Source: Uranotaenia lowii (taxonomy: Eukaryota > Arthropoda > Insecta > Diptera > Culicidae). Taken from it: DNA of 64,000 bases. Positions 46,734 to 57,800 of the stretch are shown here, piece by piece; the stretch's first letter is position 1, and each line of letters begins with the position of its first letter. A model generated the notes under the pieces. That model worked only from the letters and a program-made list of their open reading frames with translations, searched no databases and had not been told where the DNA came from. The stretch lies in contig NC_073693.1 in assembly GCF_029784155.1 (NCBI RefSeq), positions 316,371,536-316,435,535 on the forward strand, written 5' to 3'. A program made the position numbers and the translations under genes.

Positions 46734-48373
46734 AAACCATATCAGTGCACAGTGATCCGAAAGGGTTAAAAAAGAACTTTTCGCATAGCGCCTTTGTCTT
46801 TTATTGTAGCTCTCAAGTGTCTTCAGAAAATTTGCCTCTTCAAACACGCTTCTTAACTTGAAAGCATAAAAAAATACTAAAAGTTTAGAACGAAAACTTA
46901 AAAATTAATTTTTTTTCAAGAGATATAGCTTTGTTGAAAACATTAAATAACTATCTCTGTTTAGAACAAAGTTATAGAGTTTTTTTTAGATTTTTTTTTT
47001 AATTTTTTAAAGAAGTTGTTTGGCTTAAATATTGACCTGAATAATATGTTCTAAGCATTTGTTCAGGAATTCAAATCACACGGTTTGCACAAGATTCCAA
47101 CATTTAACAATGTTTCCTAGCTAACTTACTGCAACTTTAAGTTTATTTTTTTATCAACTTTATGAGCGTTTATTGCTAAAACGTGCAACTGCATTTTCTT
47201 TACTAATAGATAGATCACATTGAAGCTTGAACTAAGTGTAACAAATCGATGTTGGTGTCATTTGTTTCCATGTCTCAAGCATAGATTTGATGTGTTTTGC
47301 GTGTTTTTACATACATATACAAAATTAGTTTCCGTGCTACGCAGAAGACTGTTGAAATTTTTCGATATAGCTCTTTAGGTGAGATACTCTTTTATTCGAA
47401 CCGATCAAGAGAAAAGAGGGAGAGGCCGGTTTGAGTGTCAATTGGAGGACCACCCATTTATCGCAAATCAGTTCACTTTTGATAGCTAAAATCGTTAATA
47501 TAAATCGGCACATTTGCAACTTTTTGATGACTCATTTTCCGACCAACCTTACTGCTGCCCGATTCAAGGGGGTATGTAAAAGGTGATTTGCCAATCGTTT
47601 TCCCTTGCGATTGTTGCACAGAATGACTTAAATTGTTAATATTTCTGCTGTTTTTCAACTATTTCCCAAAAATAAAACTGAATCTAGTTTACTGATGAAA
47701 TGATGCTTTTAACAATATTTTCTGCTATAAAATAAATAACTACAGTTCTAATTTTCTTGTTTTATTCGTGCGATTTCGGTGCTAGTTGTGAAACGAAACC
47801 TAAAAATTCCTTCTACGTTAAATAAGGATTTACGCCAGAACCAAATATATTCGAATCGGTTTTCTTTACGAATACTTTGTTGGACAATTTTAACACCATG
47901 ATTTTGGAAAAAAAATACGAACCATACATAACCAGAGAAAATATCAGATTGTGCAACAATTGGTTCGGTGAAAACTCCTCCAAAAACTTTGTTTGGCTTT
48001 TTTTACTGCCAAAAATAGCAATAAAATTTTTGACGGCCATATTGATTCCTGAATAACCGACACGTGTTTTGGTTTGTACGGGAAATTAATGTCAAAAAGC
48101 ACTAGGGATGTACTGAAAGTTTAAAAACATATTTTTCAATTTTTGGAATATTTTTGGTTCATGCAATACGTTTCATGTGAACAAAAACCAAACCTAACTT
48201 TAACCGCAGAAATGTTATCGATGTCATACAAAAATTCAAAATAAAAAAAAATTGTTTTGTTTTTGATTGTGTTCTGGAACGAACGGGTCACCATGAACCA
48301 CCCTAAGAGTCGAAATGACCCAGTAGCAACATGGCGATGCTGCGTGCATTAGCGGCTGAGATGCGCGCCAAAA
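46734..48373. other. AT-rich stretch; possible lone Transib-like end near 46753
   Basis: A CACAGTG heptamer at about 46757, preceded by CAGTG and followed by ATCCGAAAGGG, resembles a Transib terminus. No second end was found downstream. The rest shows only short frames. Confidence 0.25.
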
Positions 48374-48606
48374 TCATCGGCTTTTCCTCGGCCACGAAAA
48401 GGATTTTCCGAAGGGTCCAGCCAAAATCACCCCAAGGCACGGTCTCTTTTTCAACCAACCACCAGCACCAAATAACTGTGTAACGGTTGATTTGGCGATT
48501 TTGTCAGCTTTTCGGGCGAGTAGCTCGGATTTTCGCAATGCGCGAGCAAAATTTTGATACGATACGATGATTTCTTCCTTGGACGGCATTTTGACAACTG
48601 AAGAGT
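48374..48606 (-). pseudogene. Possible N-terminus of a Tc1/mariner-superfamily transposase
   Basis: A minus-strand frame begins MPSKEEIIVSYQNFARAL and continues ARKADKIAKSTVTQLF. This resembles the first helix-turn-helix of mariner-like transposases of mosquitoes. It ends after about 70 codons without a catalytic domain. A phrase on the right, CAAAATGGGTGGT (48653), has a loose inverted partner near 48295 (ACCACC), which could be degraded ends. Confidence 0.35.
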
Positions 48607-49229
48607 GAATTGCAAAATCAAAATAGGAGCAACATTCTACACACATACCTTCAAAATGGGTGGTGTTCAGGTTTTTAAATCCGAAATTAAAATAAATACA
48701 TCAAGTTGATATTGACCAAATTTTGACCGTATCACCATTTAGGGGTAAAGAGGGGCAAAACAGATCGCGTCCATTTATCCTTTCACCTGTAAATAGGCAC
48801 TTTTAAAAAAGTTTTCATTATCTTTCAGTTCCTAGTATGAAATTTCAATGATACAATTTTTCATGTTGGTAGGACAAAGAAAGAAATAAGCTCAATACTG
48901 TGCAAATAAGGTCAAATACCACTTCACTCAGATGGTTCCAGTTAAACTTAGCGGCAGATTTGAGTGTCTGGTGAATTTTCACGTGTGATGAATGCTATTC
49001 CAGACTCTCAAACCGGCGACCTTATGTTTTTTTTTTCGATTTTGGGTCCGAATTTTCCCATTGTGCATGGAAGACCCACCTCAAAATGGGCCGTCTCCAA
49101 ATTGGATTTTTTTTAACTAGAAGTGCTCGTAATAAGCCTCCGTAACATATATCACCATCTTTGACCATATAATGGCTGAGCCTTAAGAAGCCCATTTTGG
49201 TGGTTTTGTGCCAACGTAAGAACTTATAC
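48607..49229. other. Stretch without a recognised gene
   Basis: AT-rich with short frames only. A TTAGGGGTAAAGAGGGGCAAAAC phrase near 48740, split across two lines, may be one end of another TA-type element, unpaired. Confidence 0.3.
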
Positions 49230-49231
49230 TA

Positions 49232-51058
49232 GGGTAAGTGAGCCCTATTTTGGCATGGTCCTTTTCTTGGCATGCCAACATGTCTTTTCATGTTTTTCAG
49301 GTCCAAATTGAGCTTAAAAAATTTTGAATATATTTTCATTGCGAAGAGAATAATTTGTTTCAAATCTGTGCATACCGAATTTTTTGATTGTTTGTACTTT
49401 AATAAAGAAGTTAATTTTTTTCGATCTGCATCCGAGGAAATTATGTTGGAAATCACCGTATGAAAATCAGATGAACTCACCTTTCTAGTGCAACTGTTAA
49501 ATTCACATGCGCTTTCAAACGCAGACATTCATTTGAAAAATTTGCAATAAATACTCATGCTTACAGTTAAACTCGGCAAAAAACAAAAAATACTAGAAAG
49601 ACTGAAGAATGAATATTTATTTAGGTTTTGAATAAAAATTTAAAACTAATTTTGTTCCTTTTCTTGGCATGCAGCTTCAATCGAAATACACCACCAGTGT
49701 TGGAAGCTGGAAAAAATACATGTTCATTAAAGAGGTATTTTTGGGCTGATGTTTTCCTTAAAATTTCATTTAAAACTACGCACAAATGTTTTCATACTAA
49801 TTGGGTTGTATGATAAGACCGTTGCTATCAACTTAAGCTTCGAAATAATTTGGAGAACATAAGTGATTCGACTAACTAAAAGTCATATCCAAGGATTTTA
49901 AATGCAAAAATCGCTATTTGGGAACCATGAATCGAAGGTACATTGGTATGCGTGCGAACAGCATTTGCATTGCAGTCTGCCGAGCAAAAGCCACGTGGTC
50001 TCCTACAGAACACAGTGGTTCGAAATATTGAAAAAAAAAAACTAAGTTAAATTAATTATCTCACAAGACTTAAGATGTTTTTCTTATCTAAAAATTATTA
50101 GATCGATGGCAATTTATGATTTTAGTATATAAAATACATAATTAATTGAGTTTTGGAATCGTTTTCTATTGCTTGGGAACCATATACCTACTCAGATTTA
50201 ATTTTTTGGAATTTTGTTCTAATTTTTTTCATGGAAACAGAAGTTAGAAGTTCAGGAAAATATCGTTTGCTTTCCAATTATTCCTTAAAATATTTGATGT
50301 GAGTCGAATTAAAAAAACTGTTTTAGCAAGGTTTACATTCTAACATCTATTTGGCGTGTCAAACCACTGCGCAACACCCCGGGCATTCGAGATGGCTCTT
50401 GCTAGAAGCTCATAATCTCAGCTAACAAATTCAAAAGGGCAAAATTTTTAAATACCATTCAAGGAATTTTTCAATTTCTTACTTTATGAAGCCAAACTCC
50501 ACAATATGAAGACAGTTGTTTGGTAGTGAAAATAACCCTATGTGTCGCAATCGCATTGCGGAATTTCTGGACTTCCGACTTTTTGAAATGAAAGCTTATT
50601 TTGTGCTTCCCTTTCAACCAAATTTCATCAATGTTTTCAAAAGCCTTTTTGTTGTATGAGTGGCGCCCGGTGTTCCATCGTCGCATAGAACTTTACGCTC
50701 AGCTGACGTCATTCTGTCAGTGGCCTTATATTCAGAATAGCCAACGATTCTGTTAACTGTCAATTGAGCAATGTTAGTAAAGATCTATTGCACATTGCTG
50801 GTGGCCAAGAATCGGATCATCGAAACGGCAAACAATTGGTACGGCGGCCAAGTAATTGGAGCACCGCAGTGAGTACTTTGCATGCATTTTACTCACATTA
50901 ATGAAAGTTCCATAGAGAAAACATATTTTTGTTGAACTCTAAGCAAGTTAGCAAGTAAATTCTTCAAAGGATGTTATATGGTGCACTCAACAGGAAGGTA
51001 GGAATGTTGAAAAAAGGGTAAACCATGCCTTAGGTGCCAAGGTCGGGTACATTTACCC
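49232..51058. mobile_element. TA-flanked element with GGGTAA termini (1827 bp)
   Basis: The left end reads GGGTAAGTGAGCCC, then TATTTTGGCATGG. The right end, inverted, reads GGGTAAATGTACCC, then a related CTTGGCA...GGCATGG. TA flanks both sides (49230-49231 and 51059-51060). The phrase TTCCTTTTCTTGGCATGC recurs internally near 49655. No transposase is recognised; a 99-codon minus-strand frame at the left end has no motif. Likely a non-autonomous Tc1/mariner-type element. Confidence 0.6.
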
Positions 51059-52098
51059 TACACATATAATATACGGCGTATTACAGGACACGACACTTAA
51101 CGTTCTTACTAACATGATAACATGAAAAGATGATAACACGGTAAAATTTGGGATCTACAGAAAACCAACATCTACTGATCGCTACATAACAGCAGACTCC
51201 AATCACTTCGGTGCTCAAAAACAAGCTGCGTTTCACTCCATGGCACATCGTTTATACAACATACCTATGGAAATCAGTGAGTTTAAGAGTGAAAAAGAAA
51301 AAATATTATCGGCCGCAAATTTGAATGGATACGACAAAGAGTTTGTACATAAAATTCTTCGCAAACACGAGAGGAAAAAGTTCCGGAATAATGTAACCAC
51401 CTTCAAACCAGAAAAAGAAGAATCTCAAAGAGTCAGTTTGCCGTTCCACCCACCACTGACTAACGATATTCGAAAGATTCTCTCTAACCATGGTTTGAAA
51501 GTTGCATACAAAAGCTCCAACACTTAAAGGATCGGTTGGTGTCACTGAAAGACAAAGTCCCGCCGGAAGAAAGATCCGGAATTTACGAGATTCCGTGTGA
51601 GACTTGTCCAGCAGTTTATATTGGCCAGACAAGACGAAAATTTAAAACTCGAATAAAAGAACATAAAAACGCTGTGGATAACAGCAAAACTAACGAATCC
51701 AGCGTAGCTGCCCACGCATCGGAATCTAATCACTCTATAGATTTGGAAAAGGTTAGATTCAAAAAATGTATACGCAAAGCGTCACATTTAAATGCCTGGG
51801 AATTTATGTTTATAACAACTTCTGAGAGGCCTTTAATGAACGAGGACGACCCGCCAATCATATAGCCACTTTTCAACTTGGCCAACCAAAAATGATTTGA
51901 CCATCCTTCAACGAATACTATGCAGTAGTATGAAGCTGTGTTAGTGTTTTTCCTTTTAGTAACCAGTCGGACATCGTCCTGTAGATGGGCAACATCGAGC
52001 CCGAAACCGGTCGACAAAAAAGGTAATTTTAAATCCTTTTATGTTAGTAAGATCGTTAAGTGTCGTGTCCTGTAATACGCCGTATATTATATGTGTAG
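51058..52098 (+). mobile_element. Truncated Penelope-like element with 58-nt inverted termini
   Basis: Positions 51058-51115 (CTACACATATAATATACGGC onward) are mirrored at 52041-52098 with one mismatch in 58. Between them lies the C-terminal part of a Penelope-like ORF and a 3' region with AACATCGAGCCCGAAACCGG. Penelope elements are known to carry pseudo-LTRs and inverted copies of their ends. The exactness of this pair suggests a recent or self-corrected structure. The left terminus lies next to the TA end of the 49232-51058 element. Confidence 0.75.
51147..51865 (+). pseudogene. Penelope-like element ORF, C-terminal part, frameshifted
   Basis: The first frame (from about 51147 to 51527) starts in the RT thumb/linker with FGIYRKPTSTDRYI, a Penelope signature, and continues to KVAYKSSNT and a stop. 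The second frame (51527-51865) carries the GIY-YIG nuclease: SGIYEIPCETCPAVYIGQT with the following Arg-rich helix (RRKFKTRIKEH) and a late WEFMF. One frameshift separates them, and the RT palm is absent, so it cannot move by itself. It is a different family member from the element at 10270, judged by the divergent nuclease sequence. Confidence 0.85.
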
Positions 52099-52937
52099 CC
52101 TTAAGAAGGTTTTTAAATGTTGAACCATTGGAAAAAATCGAACAACATTAGGCACGATATTTATTAAATTTGCCTGTGCAACTATTGGGCATATCCAAGC
52201 TGTTTAAATGATTTTTTAAAATTGTACGTCACTTTTTTCAAACACTTGAACTTTTTGATTTTGTTGATCAAGCCTGTATGCGTGAAATCGACAATAAAAA
52301 TCGAGTGAATTCGATTGAAATTACTAGAATACAGCATAAAACAAAAATCATGTGCTTAGCTATGCAACGATTGGCAAATCACCCTAGTAAATAGTTGTAC
52401 TGATTTTTCAGATTTGTGAATCAGCCTAGTTGGTACTCAAATTGACTACCATGGATACGTTGCAATTGTATTCAAATAATTTTTCAATCCGCTGAGATCT
52501 GAGAGGCCCCTACGATTAATTCTTTTTTTATATACATGCCAACCCGTTAAATAAATATTATAATATAAGGATGTAAATAAGGATTTATAAATGAATTCAG
52601 TAAATAACCTTCAAATTGCCATTATGTCTGCACAAAAGGTAATTTCTGGTATCTTCAAAAAATATTTGTTAAAACAACCTAATCGTAAACGAAAACTTTG
52701 AATACAGCTGTCAAATGCAAAACTAAATTCTCAATTTGCTCAAAAACTCAATTACCAACTTAATTTCTCGATTTCATGAAAATTCAGAGATTAACCTTAA
52801 ATTAAAATTTCAAGCTTATGATCGAAAAACTTATTTTAGATGGCTCGGTTTGATTTATTTTACTTCCAGCTCATGTTAGAGAAAACTCAAAATTTTAATG
52901 ATTTTCAATATTTTTCTTCACTTTTTTCTTAATCATT
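52099..52937. other. AT-rich stretch without a recognised gene
   Basis: No frame over 60 codons and no repeat that I could pair. Confidence 0.3.
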
Positions 52938-52945
52938 TCTTATCT

Positions 52946-53138
52946 GGGCTTGTGTTATAGCTCAGTTGGCAAGTCTGCTGTCTCCTGAGCCGATGTCCGC
53001 GAGTTCGAGCCCGAGAGCAAACATCGAACACAGTTGTACCGGATAAGTTTTTCAATAACGATCCGCCAACTGCAACGTTGATAAAGTCGCGAATGCCATA
53101 AAGATGGTAAAACGACTATAATCGAAACAAAAAAAAAA
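52946..53138 (+). repeat. tRNA-derived SINE (family A, copy 2, full length)
   Basis: The SINE is flanked by TCTTATCT at 52938-52945 and 53139-53146. It starts GGGCTTGTGTTATAGCTCAG, with the A-box in TAGCTCAGTTGGCAAG and the B-box GAGTTCGAGCCC, a body of about 120 bp, the 3' end CGACTATAATCGAAAC and poly-A. This is the best-preserved copy and defines the family for the copies at 28518 and 57279. Confidence 0.9.
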
Positions 53139-53146
53139 TCTTATCT

Positions 53147-53819
53147 CGTATAATGCACGACATTTAATCGGAATATTAAAATGTGTATTATAAAATCTTG
53201 AAGTTTTTTAGGGTAAAGATGAATCAATCCATATTTTTAAAATTCCCACAAAAAATATAAAAGCTTGAAGTGAATGCGATATATCATTGTACTCAACGCA
53301 AGAAGTTTGAAATTATTAAAAAAGAAAGATGTTTTTTCTTTATTCTACCTATTCTGTACTGCAAATCTTATTTCAAAAACTGATATTTATTGAAATTTAC
53401 TCAAATTTTTTTGAAGGTTACGTAAAGTTTTTTCACCGTAAAAGCCGTTACCATTATATTTTAATGTGAAGAAAAATTTCATGTTCTAAACAAAACGTTC
53501 TGATCCCTGGGACTTACTAAATTATATTTTTAATGGGTTAATTAAAAGTAAATTGCTAGGATATAGTAAAAATCAAGTTCGTATTTTGCTGGATTCATTC
53601 GCATTTTTAAGTTTAAAAAAATTCAAATTGTGCTCAATTTGTTTATATGATAGGTTTTTTGGGAGTTTGAAAATGATTTGAACACTGCTGACGTGTTTCA
53701 ATGAAAAAAAGAAATTAAGGTGTGATTTCTCGTTTTTTATTTATTTTTTAATAATCACTGGACTCTGCTTAAATTTATCTGGATTGTGCGTTGAAAAATT
53801 TAATTAAAATTAAGAGAGA
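53147..53819. other. AT-rich stretch without a gene
   Basis: No recognisable frame. Confidence 0.3.
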
Positions 53820-53930
53820 TTAAAAAAAGTGTATTTATTTCCGGAAAACAGTTCAATTATCATTAAAAAAGTAAATTTATTTCTAAACCGCCGTTTCGAT
53901 GTCGTATGACATCATCTTCAGGGATTCTAA
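53820..53930 (-). repeat. Solo 3' tail of a Penelope-like element
   Basis: On the minus strand the sequence reads CCTGAAGATGATGTCATACG, then ACATCGAAACGGCGG, then an A/T-rich end. This is the same 'CTGAAGATG ... TCGAAACG' layout as the tail of the element at 10258-11622. No coding part accompanies it. Confidence 0.5.
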
Positions 53931-54343
53931 AATTTTTCACGTGTTATCATAATTTTTTGTGTTTGTGTGACGTTCTCTTATTTCTAACTCAACTTACAAA
54001 AATTGTCGTTTTTATTGCTTTTGGAAAAGCGTACTGTTGTAATTTGTTTGTCACTTTAGCTTCACTGAAAATATCGATTAAACTAAGAAAAGGTTTGTAA
54101 AATTTGAATTTGAATTTGAGATCCCAGGGCAGTTGAGTAGTTGTTTCTTCTGTGATATTTTTATCATTTTTGTGGTTAGTTTTCTTATAGTTCGACTTGT
54201 GTAAAATACAAAGGTTGTGTTCAAATTCTTAAAATCGGTTCACAGTGTGTGGTGTATTGAATTTCGAGCACAGTGCGTAGTATAAGAATGGTGTAAAATA
54301 TCTCAATAACAACGTTTTTGCGATGGTGATTTTAAATGTCTTA

Positions 54344-55097
54344 GGGGGCATCCATAAATTACGTAACGCTCCTAGGGGGGGGGAGGGAGTAAGCTCGAGC
54401 GTTATGAATTGTGACATAGGGGAGGGGGGGAGGTATGCTCATCGTTACGTAACGATTTTTTCCCAAAAAATTTCATTTGAATCGCAGCTATTTTGATGTC
54501 ACGCAATTTTCGCAGAATGATATGCACTGTAAACTGGTTTGTAATCTTTCCTCTTTCAAGATTTTGAGATAGACTACTTAATATGTGTATTGAATACCCG
54601 TGAAATTGAAACACCGAATATTAGATACATTTATCTCCAAAAACTCAATTCAATCTTAAGATAGAAATGTAATTTTTTTTTCTATTGAATTAAAAGATGC
54701 AATTTTGATTATCCCGATGAATATTAATAAGTGGAGTATATTATGCATAACAAGTTATGCTCTTTGAAAAAATATAAAATAATCAAGGTAGGTCATCAGT
54801 TTACGAGCACAGAAGAGCAGCTCGTAATAAGACAATCAATTTATTTTATCAGAGGGTTATCATCAATAAGTACTAAGAATCGATTTGGATATATACTAAC
54901 TGCGTTTTGAAGAACGATAAAAAAATTTATGTTAAATCTTTTTCACCTTCGAACAACAGTATTTAAAAACATGAGAAGATGGAGGGGGGGGGGAATTATC
55001 AGTGGTACGTAATTTTCATAGGGGGGTACGTCGAAGCGTTACGATTTGTGACATACGGGGGGAGGGAGTAAAAATTACGTAATTTATGGACGCCGCC
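54344..55097. mobile_element. MITE with TTA target duplication, PIF/Harbinger-like
   Basis: The ends are GGGGGCATCCATAAATTACG and, inverted, GGCGGCGTCCATAAATTACG, flanked by TTA at 54341-54343 and 55098-55100. A 3-bp TTA duplication with G-rich ends fits PIF/Harbinger. Subterminal blocks (GGAGGGAGTA, GCGTTACGATTTGTGACATA-like) are repeated near both ends. I recognise this ATAAATTACGTAA type as a widespread mosquito MITE. No transposase. Confidence 0.8.
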
Positions 55098-55100
55098 TTA

Positions 55101-55475
55101 ACAGTCAATTTGGATTATCATTTCCTGTAAGCTGGGGGATGGCTTCCATGGCCGATGAAAGGCGTCGAGGGAACGCATCCAACATTCCGAGACCCACACG
55201 CTGAATAACCATATTGATTGTATTGTAAACAAAACCTTAAAATGGTTTTTCTATAACTATAAGTGGTTGAATAAAAACGAGCGTGTACATTGCTTGGCAA
55301 TCCACACCGCATGCAATCTTCAGACTAACCCCAGATACATTCCCTCTTAAATATTTACAGTATGACCCGTAAAAATGCGAACATCTGTCATCAAGGTTCA
55401 TAAACAATTTTTTTAATGTTAACATGATTTAAAAAACTTTTCACTAACTCAGGCATGTACATGGATAAACATATT
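55101..55475. other. Stretch without a recognised gene
   Basis: Short minus-strand frames without motifs at 55118-55425. Confidence 0.3.
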
Positions 55476-55596
55476 ACACAGCAAAAATTATTTCCTGTAA
55501 AATTACGCAAATATCCTGTAACAAAAAGGAGCAGGACATTTATCGTCATTTTACAGGTCGAAATCATGATAATCTTACATTTAATTTTTAGTGTAC
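55476..55596. mobile_element. Possible small MITE
   Basis: TACACAGCAAAAATTA at the left and TAATTTTTAGTGTA at the right form an imperfect inverted pair about 120 bp apart. TTTCCTGTAAAATTACG and ATTTTACAGG are paired inside. Further TTACAGG-type words continue to 55690. Confidence 0.35.
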
Positions 55597-55699
55597 AACT
55601 TTTTTACAGGACATATGCTGTAATAATAAATGAGCCTTCGTTAACTTTCAAGGAACACAATTTAAAATTACAGGTTTTGTTAGTTACAGGTGATTTATT

Positions 55700-56790
55700 T
55701 TAAAGATTGCAGTTTTCAGTGACACGTAATAGTCAAAAAAATTTTCTTTGTAAGAAACAATCAATCGATGTGTCCATTTTCGTTCGCAGCTATACTCTCC
55801 AGGCTAGATCTGAATCACGAGCATTCTTCGCAATATTGTGGATTTTACCAAACATTTTAGAAACGTCGTTGGTAACCTGACAACAAAACACATACTTCCT
55901 ACAATCTAGTACTTCTCTTCTCTTTGTCGAAAGTCGGAAGTCCGGACTTCCGAAGTCAAATTAAGTGCTGGCGCGTTAAGATAAGCCACTGACATTGAAG
56001 CCCACATCTCAAAGACACCTGGGTGTGAGGATTCACTAGTGTTTGTTCAAATATACGCTCATATCAAATAGTTGAGGGGTGTCTACGACCGCAGTAGTCC
56101 CTAGTGACACCACTGATAACCGGCAATCAACCAACCCAAAATTCCAAACCAGCTGATCTCGCTCAAGCCGGTGTTTTCAACTCGACCGGACTAGCGTGCA
56201 ACGACCCAAGATCTCAAAATAGGCTGCACCAACTATATTTTTTCTACCCGGAATCATCCAGCCATCGATCCAAACAATACCTCATCGAAGCCACCAGCAA
56301 ACAGTCGACGATCATCAGCCGGTATTGTTCAGAGGGAATCATCACCATCTGCTACTGTTTCGCTTTTGCTTTCGTCAGAGGCCGATTGGAGGTTTTCGAG
56401 ATCTGCGAGAGCGAACTCGGAAAACATCGCATGCAACAATCCTGATGAAGTCAACATTCGAAACCTGTAGTCAGTCGAATCTAGCCTTCTCATCACTCCA
56501 CACTCCTTATCGAAATCCGTTTTAACACGTTCAATGTTAGTTTAAGTACAAGATCTCGTCCTTAAGAATAAGTTTGTAAAGTTCAACTAGTTATTTATTA
56601 AATCTTTAGTCCCGTAATAAATGTGCGTTTATATTTTGTAAAATCGTGAAAGTCGAAGTTATTTGGAATGCGGAAATTCTAAGGAGCTGAAATCAATTGC
56701 ATGCATTGGAGGAACTTCGGCAAAGTTTATTCTTTCTCGTGGAATTTGGAATTCGATGTCATCGGCCGTTAGGAATATCGTTTAACCACA
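55700..56790. other. Stretch without a recognised gene
   Basis: A 113-codon plus-strand frame at 56104-56445 has no recognisable motif. It is followed by CCTGATGAAGTCAACATTCG and AAACC, which resembles the tail of a Penelope-like or other retroelement. Confidence 0.3.
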
Positions 56791-57800
56791 TCGAAGGAGT
56801 TGAAGGTATGGCCCCGACAAGGGGTTCAAATCCAGACTGCTAGGAGGCCAAAGATCCTTCGCCCAAATTTTCACATTCTCCTCCAGCCACTTTTGGGTCC
56901 ATTTCGAGGTATGACATTGGCTCCATCTTGTGGGAAGATGACATTCTCGGCTTCACCAAAGTTTGTTCGAATCCACGGAAACAACTGGTTTTTCAAAATG
57001 TCTATGTAGACTTCAGTATAAAATTAACTCCAGCACTTATGAAAACAAGAGGCATCTTCAGTCCATTTGAAACAACTGCTCCAAATTCCATGACTCCAGT
57101 GGGATGCTTGGAAGTAAACTTAAATTTCACATTCTTTGGAACATCCTTAATCTTCGTGGGTGAAATATACCGATCCCATTATGTATTGGACTCCAAGTCA
57201 ACCAAAAATGTTTCTTGACTGAGAACACGACGGTCAGCTGCTTCTTCTTCAAATTTTACAGCAATCGCTTCAAGCGCAGTTCGTAGTTCCGCGAGTTCGA
57301 GCCCAAGAGTAAACATCGAATACAGTTGTACCGGATAAGTTTTTCAATAACGATCCGCCAACTGCAACGTTGATAAAGTCGCGAATGCCATAAAGATGGT
57401 AAAACGACTATGATCGAAACCAAAAAAAAAAGCTTCAAGCGCATTGCTTTTTCGATCAAATGTCGCTTCGGTCTTACCCTTGATTATGCATTCAAGCCAT
57501 CTTTTACCAATAGTTGCATGAAAGGATTTGCGATATTCGCTCCCTTAGCCAGCCCGTGGATTGATCTCTCTGGATTCCACTTAACTTTCGTCTTCATCAT
57601 TTTTACCACTTTTACAGTGTGTGCAGCCCATGACCTTCCACTAGCCGGCTTACGTGGAAATGCATCAAAGAGAGAACTTTCACGCGATAAACAGCCGCTA
57701 GATTGCATGCTACAGCCCCCGCAATTTTCTTGGGATATTTTTGGGCAAGAAGCAAACTGATCTCTATAAACTTTGTGTACATTTTTCCGATATAAGTAAG
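56790..57800 (-). pseudogene. Tc1/mariner-superfamily transposase relic, split by a SINE
   Basis: Read on the minus strand, broken frames follow the expected order. First is a helix-turn-helix region with KWNPERSIHGLAKGANIA and LLVKDGLNA (57487-57600). After the SINE insertion comes SQETFLVDLESN, corresponding to the first catalytic block (the usual DEKxFxVD). Then come TEVYIDILKNQLFPWIRTNF and FPQDGANV (56920-57020), which contains the second catalytic Asp (QDGA). Several stops and frameshifts are present. The order and motifs match mosquito mariner-like transposases. Ends were not located. Confidence 0.7.
57279..57431 (+). repeat. tRNA-derived SINE (family A, copy 3, 5'-truncated)
   Basis: The SINE is flanked by GCTTCAAGCGCA at 57267-57278 and 57432-57443. 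It contains the B-box GAGTTCGAGCCC and the full body and 3' end of the 52946 copy, but lacks the A-box half. It lies inside a relic mariner-type transposase. Confidence 0.9.

Noticed and set aside
52946..53020. tRNA gene
   Set aside because: The same tRNA-like head occurs with a shared body, poly-A and TSD, so it is a SINE.
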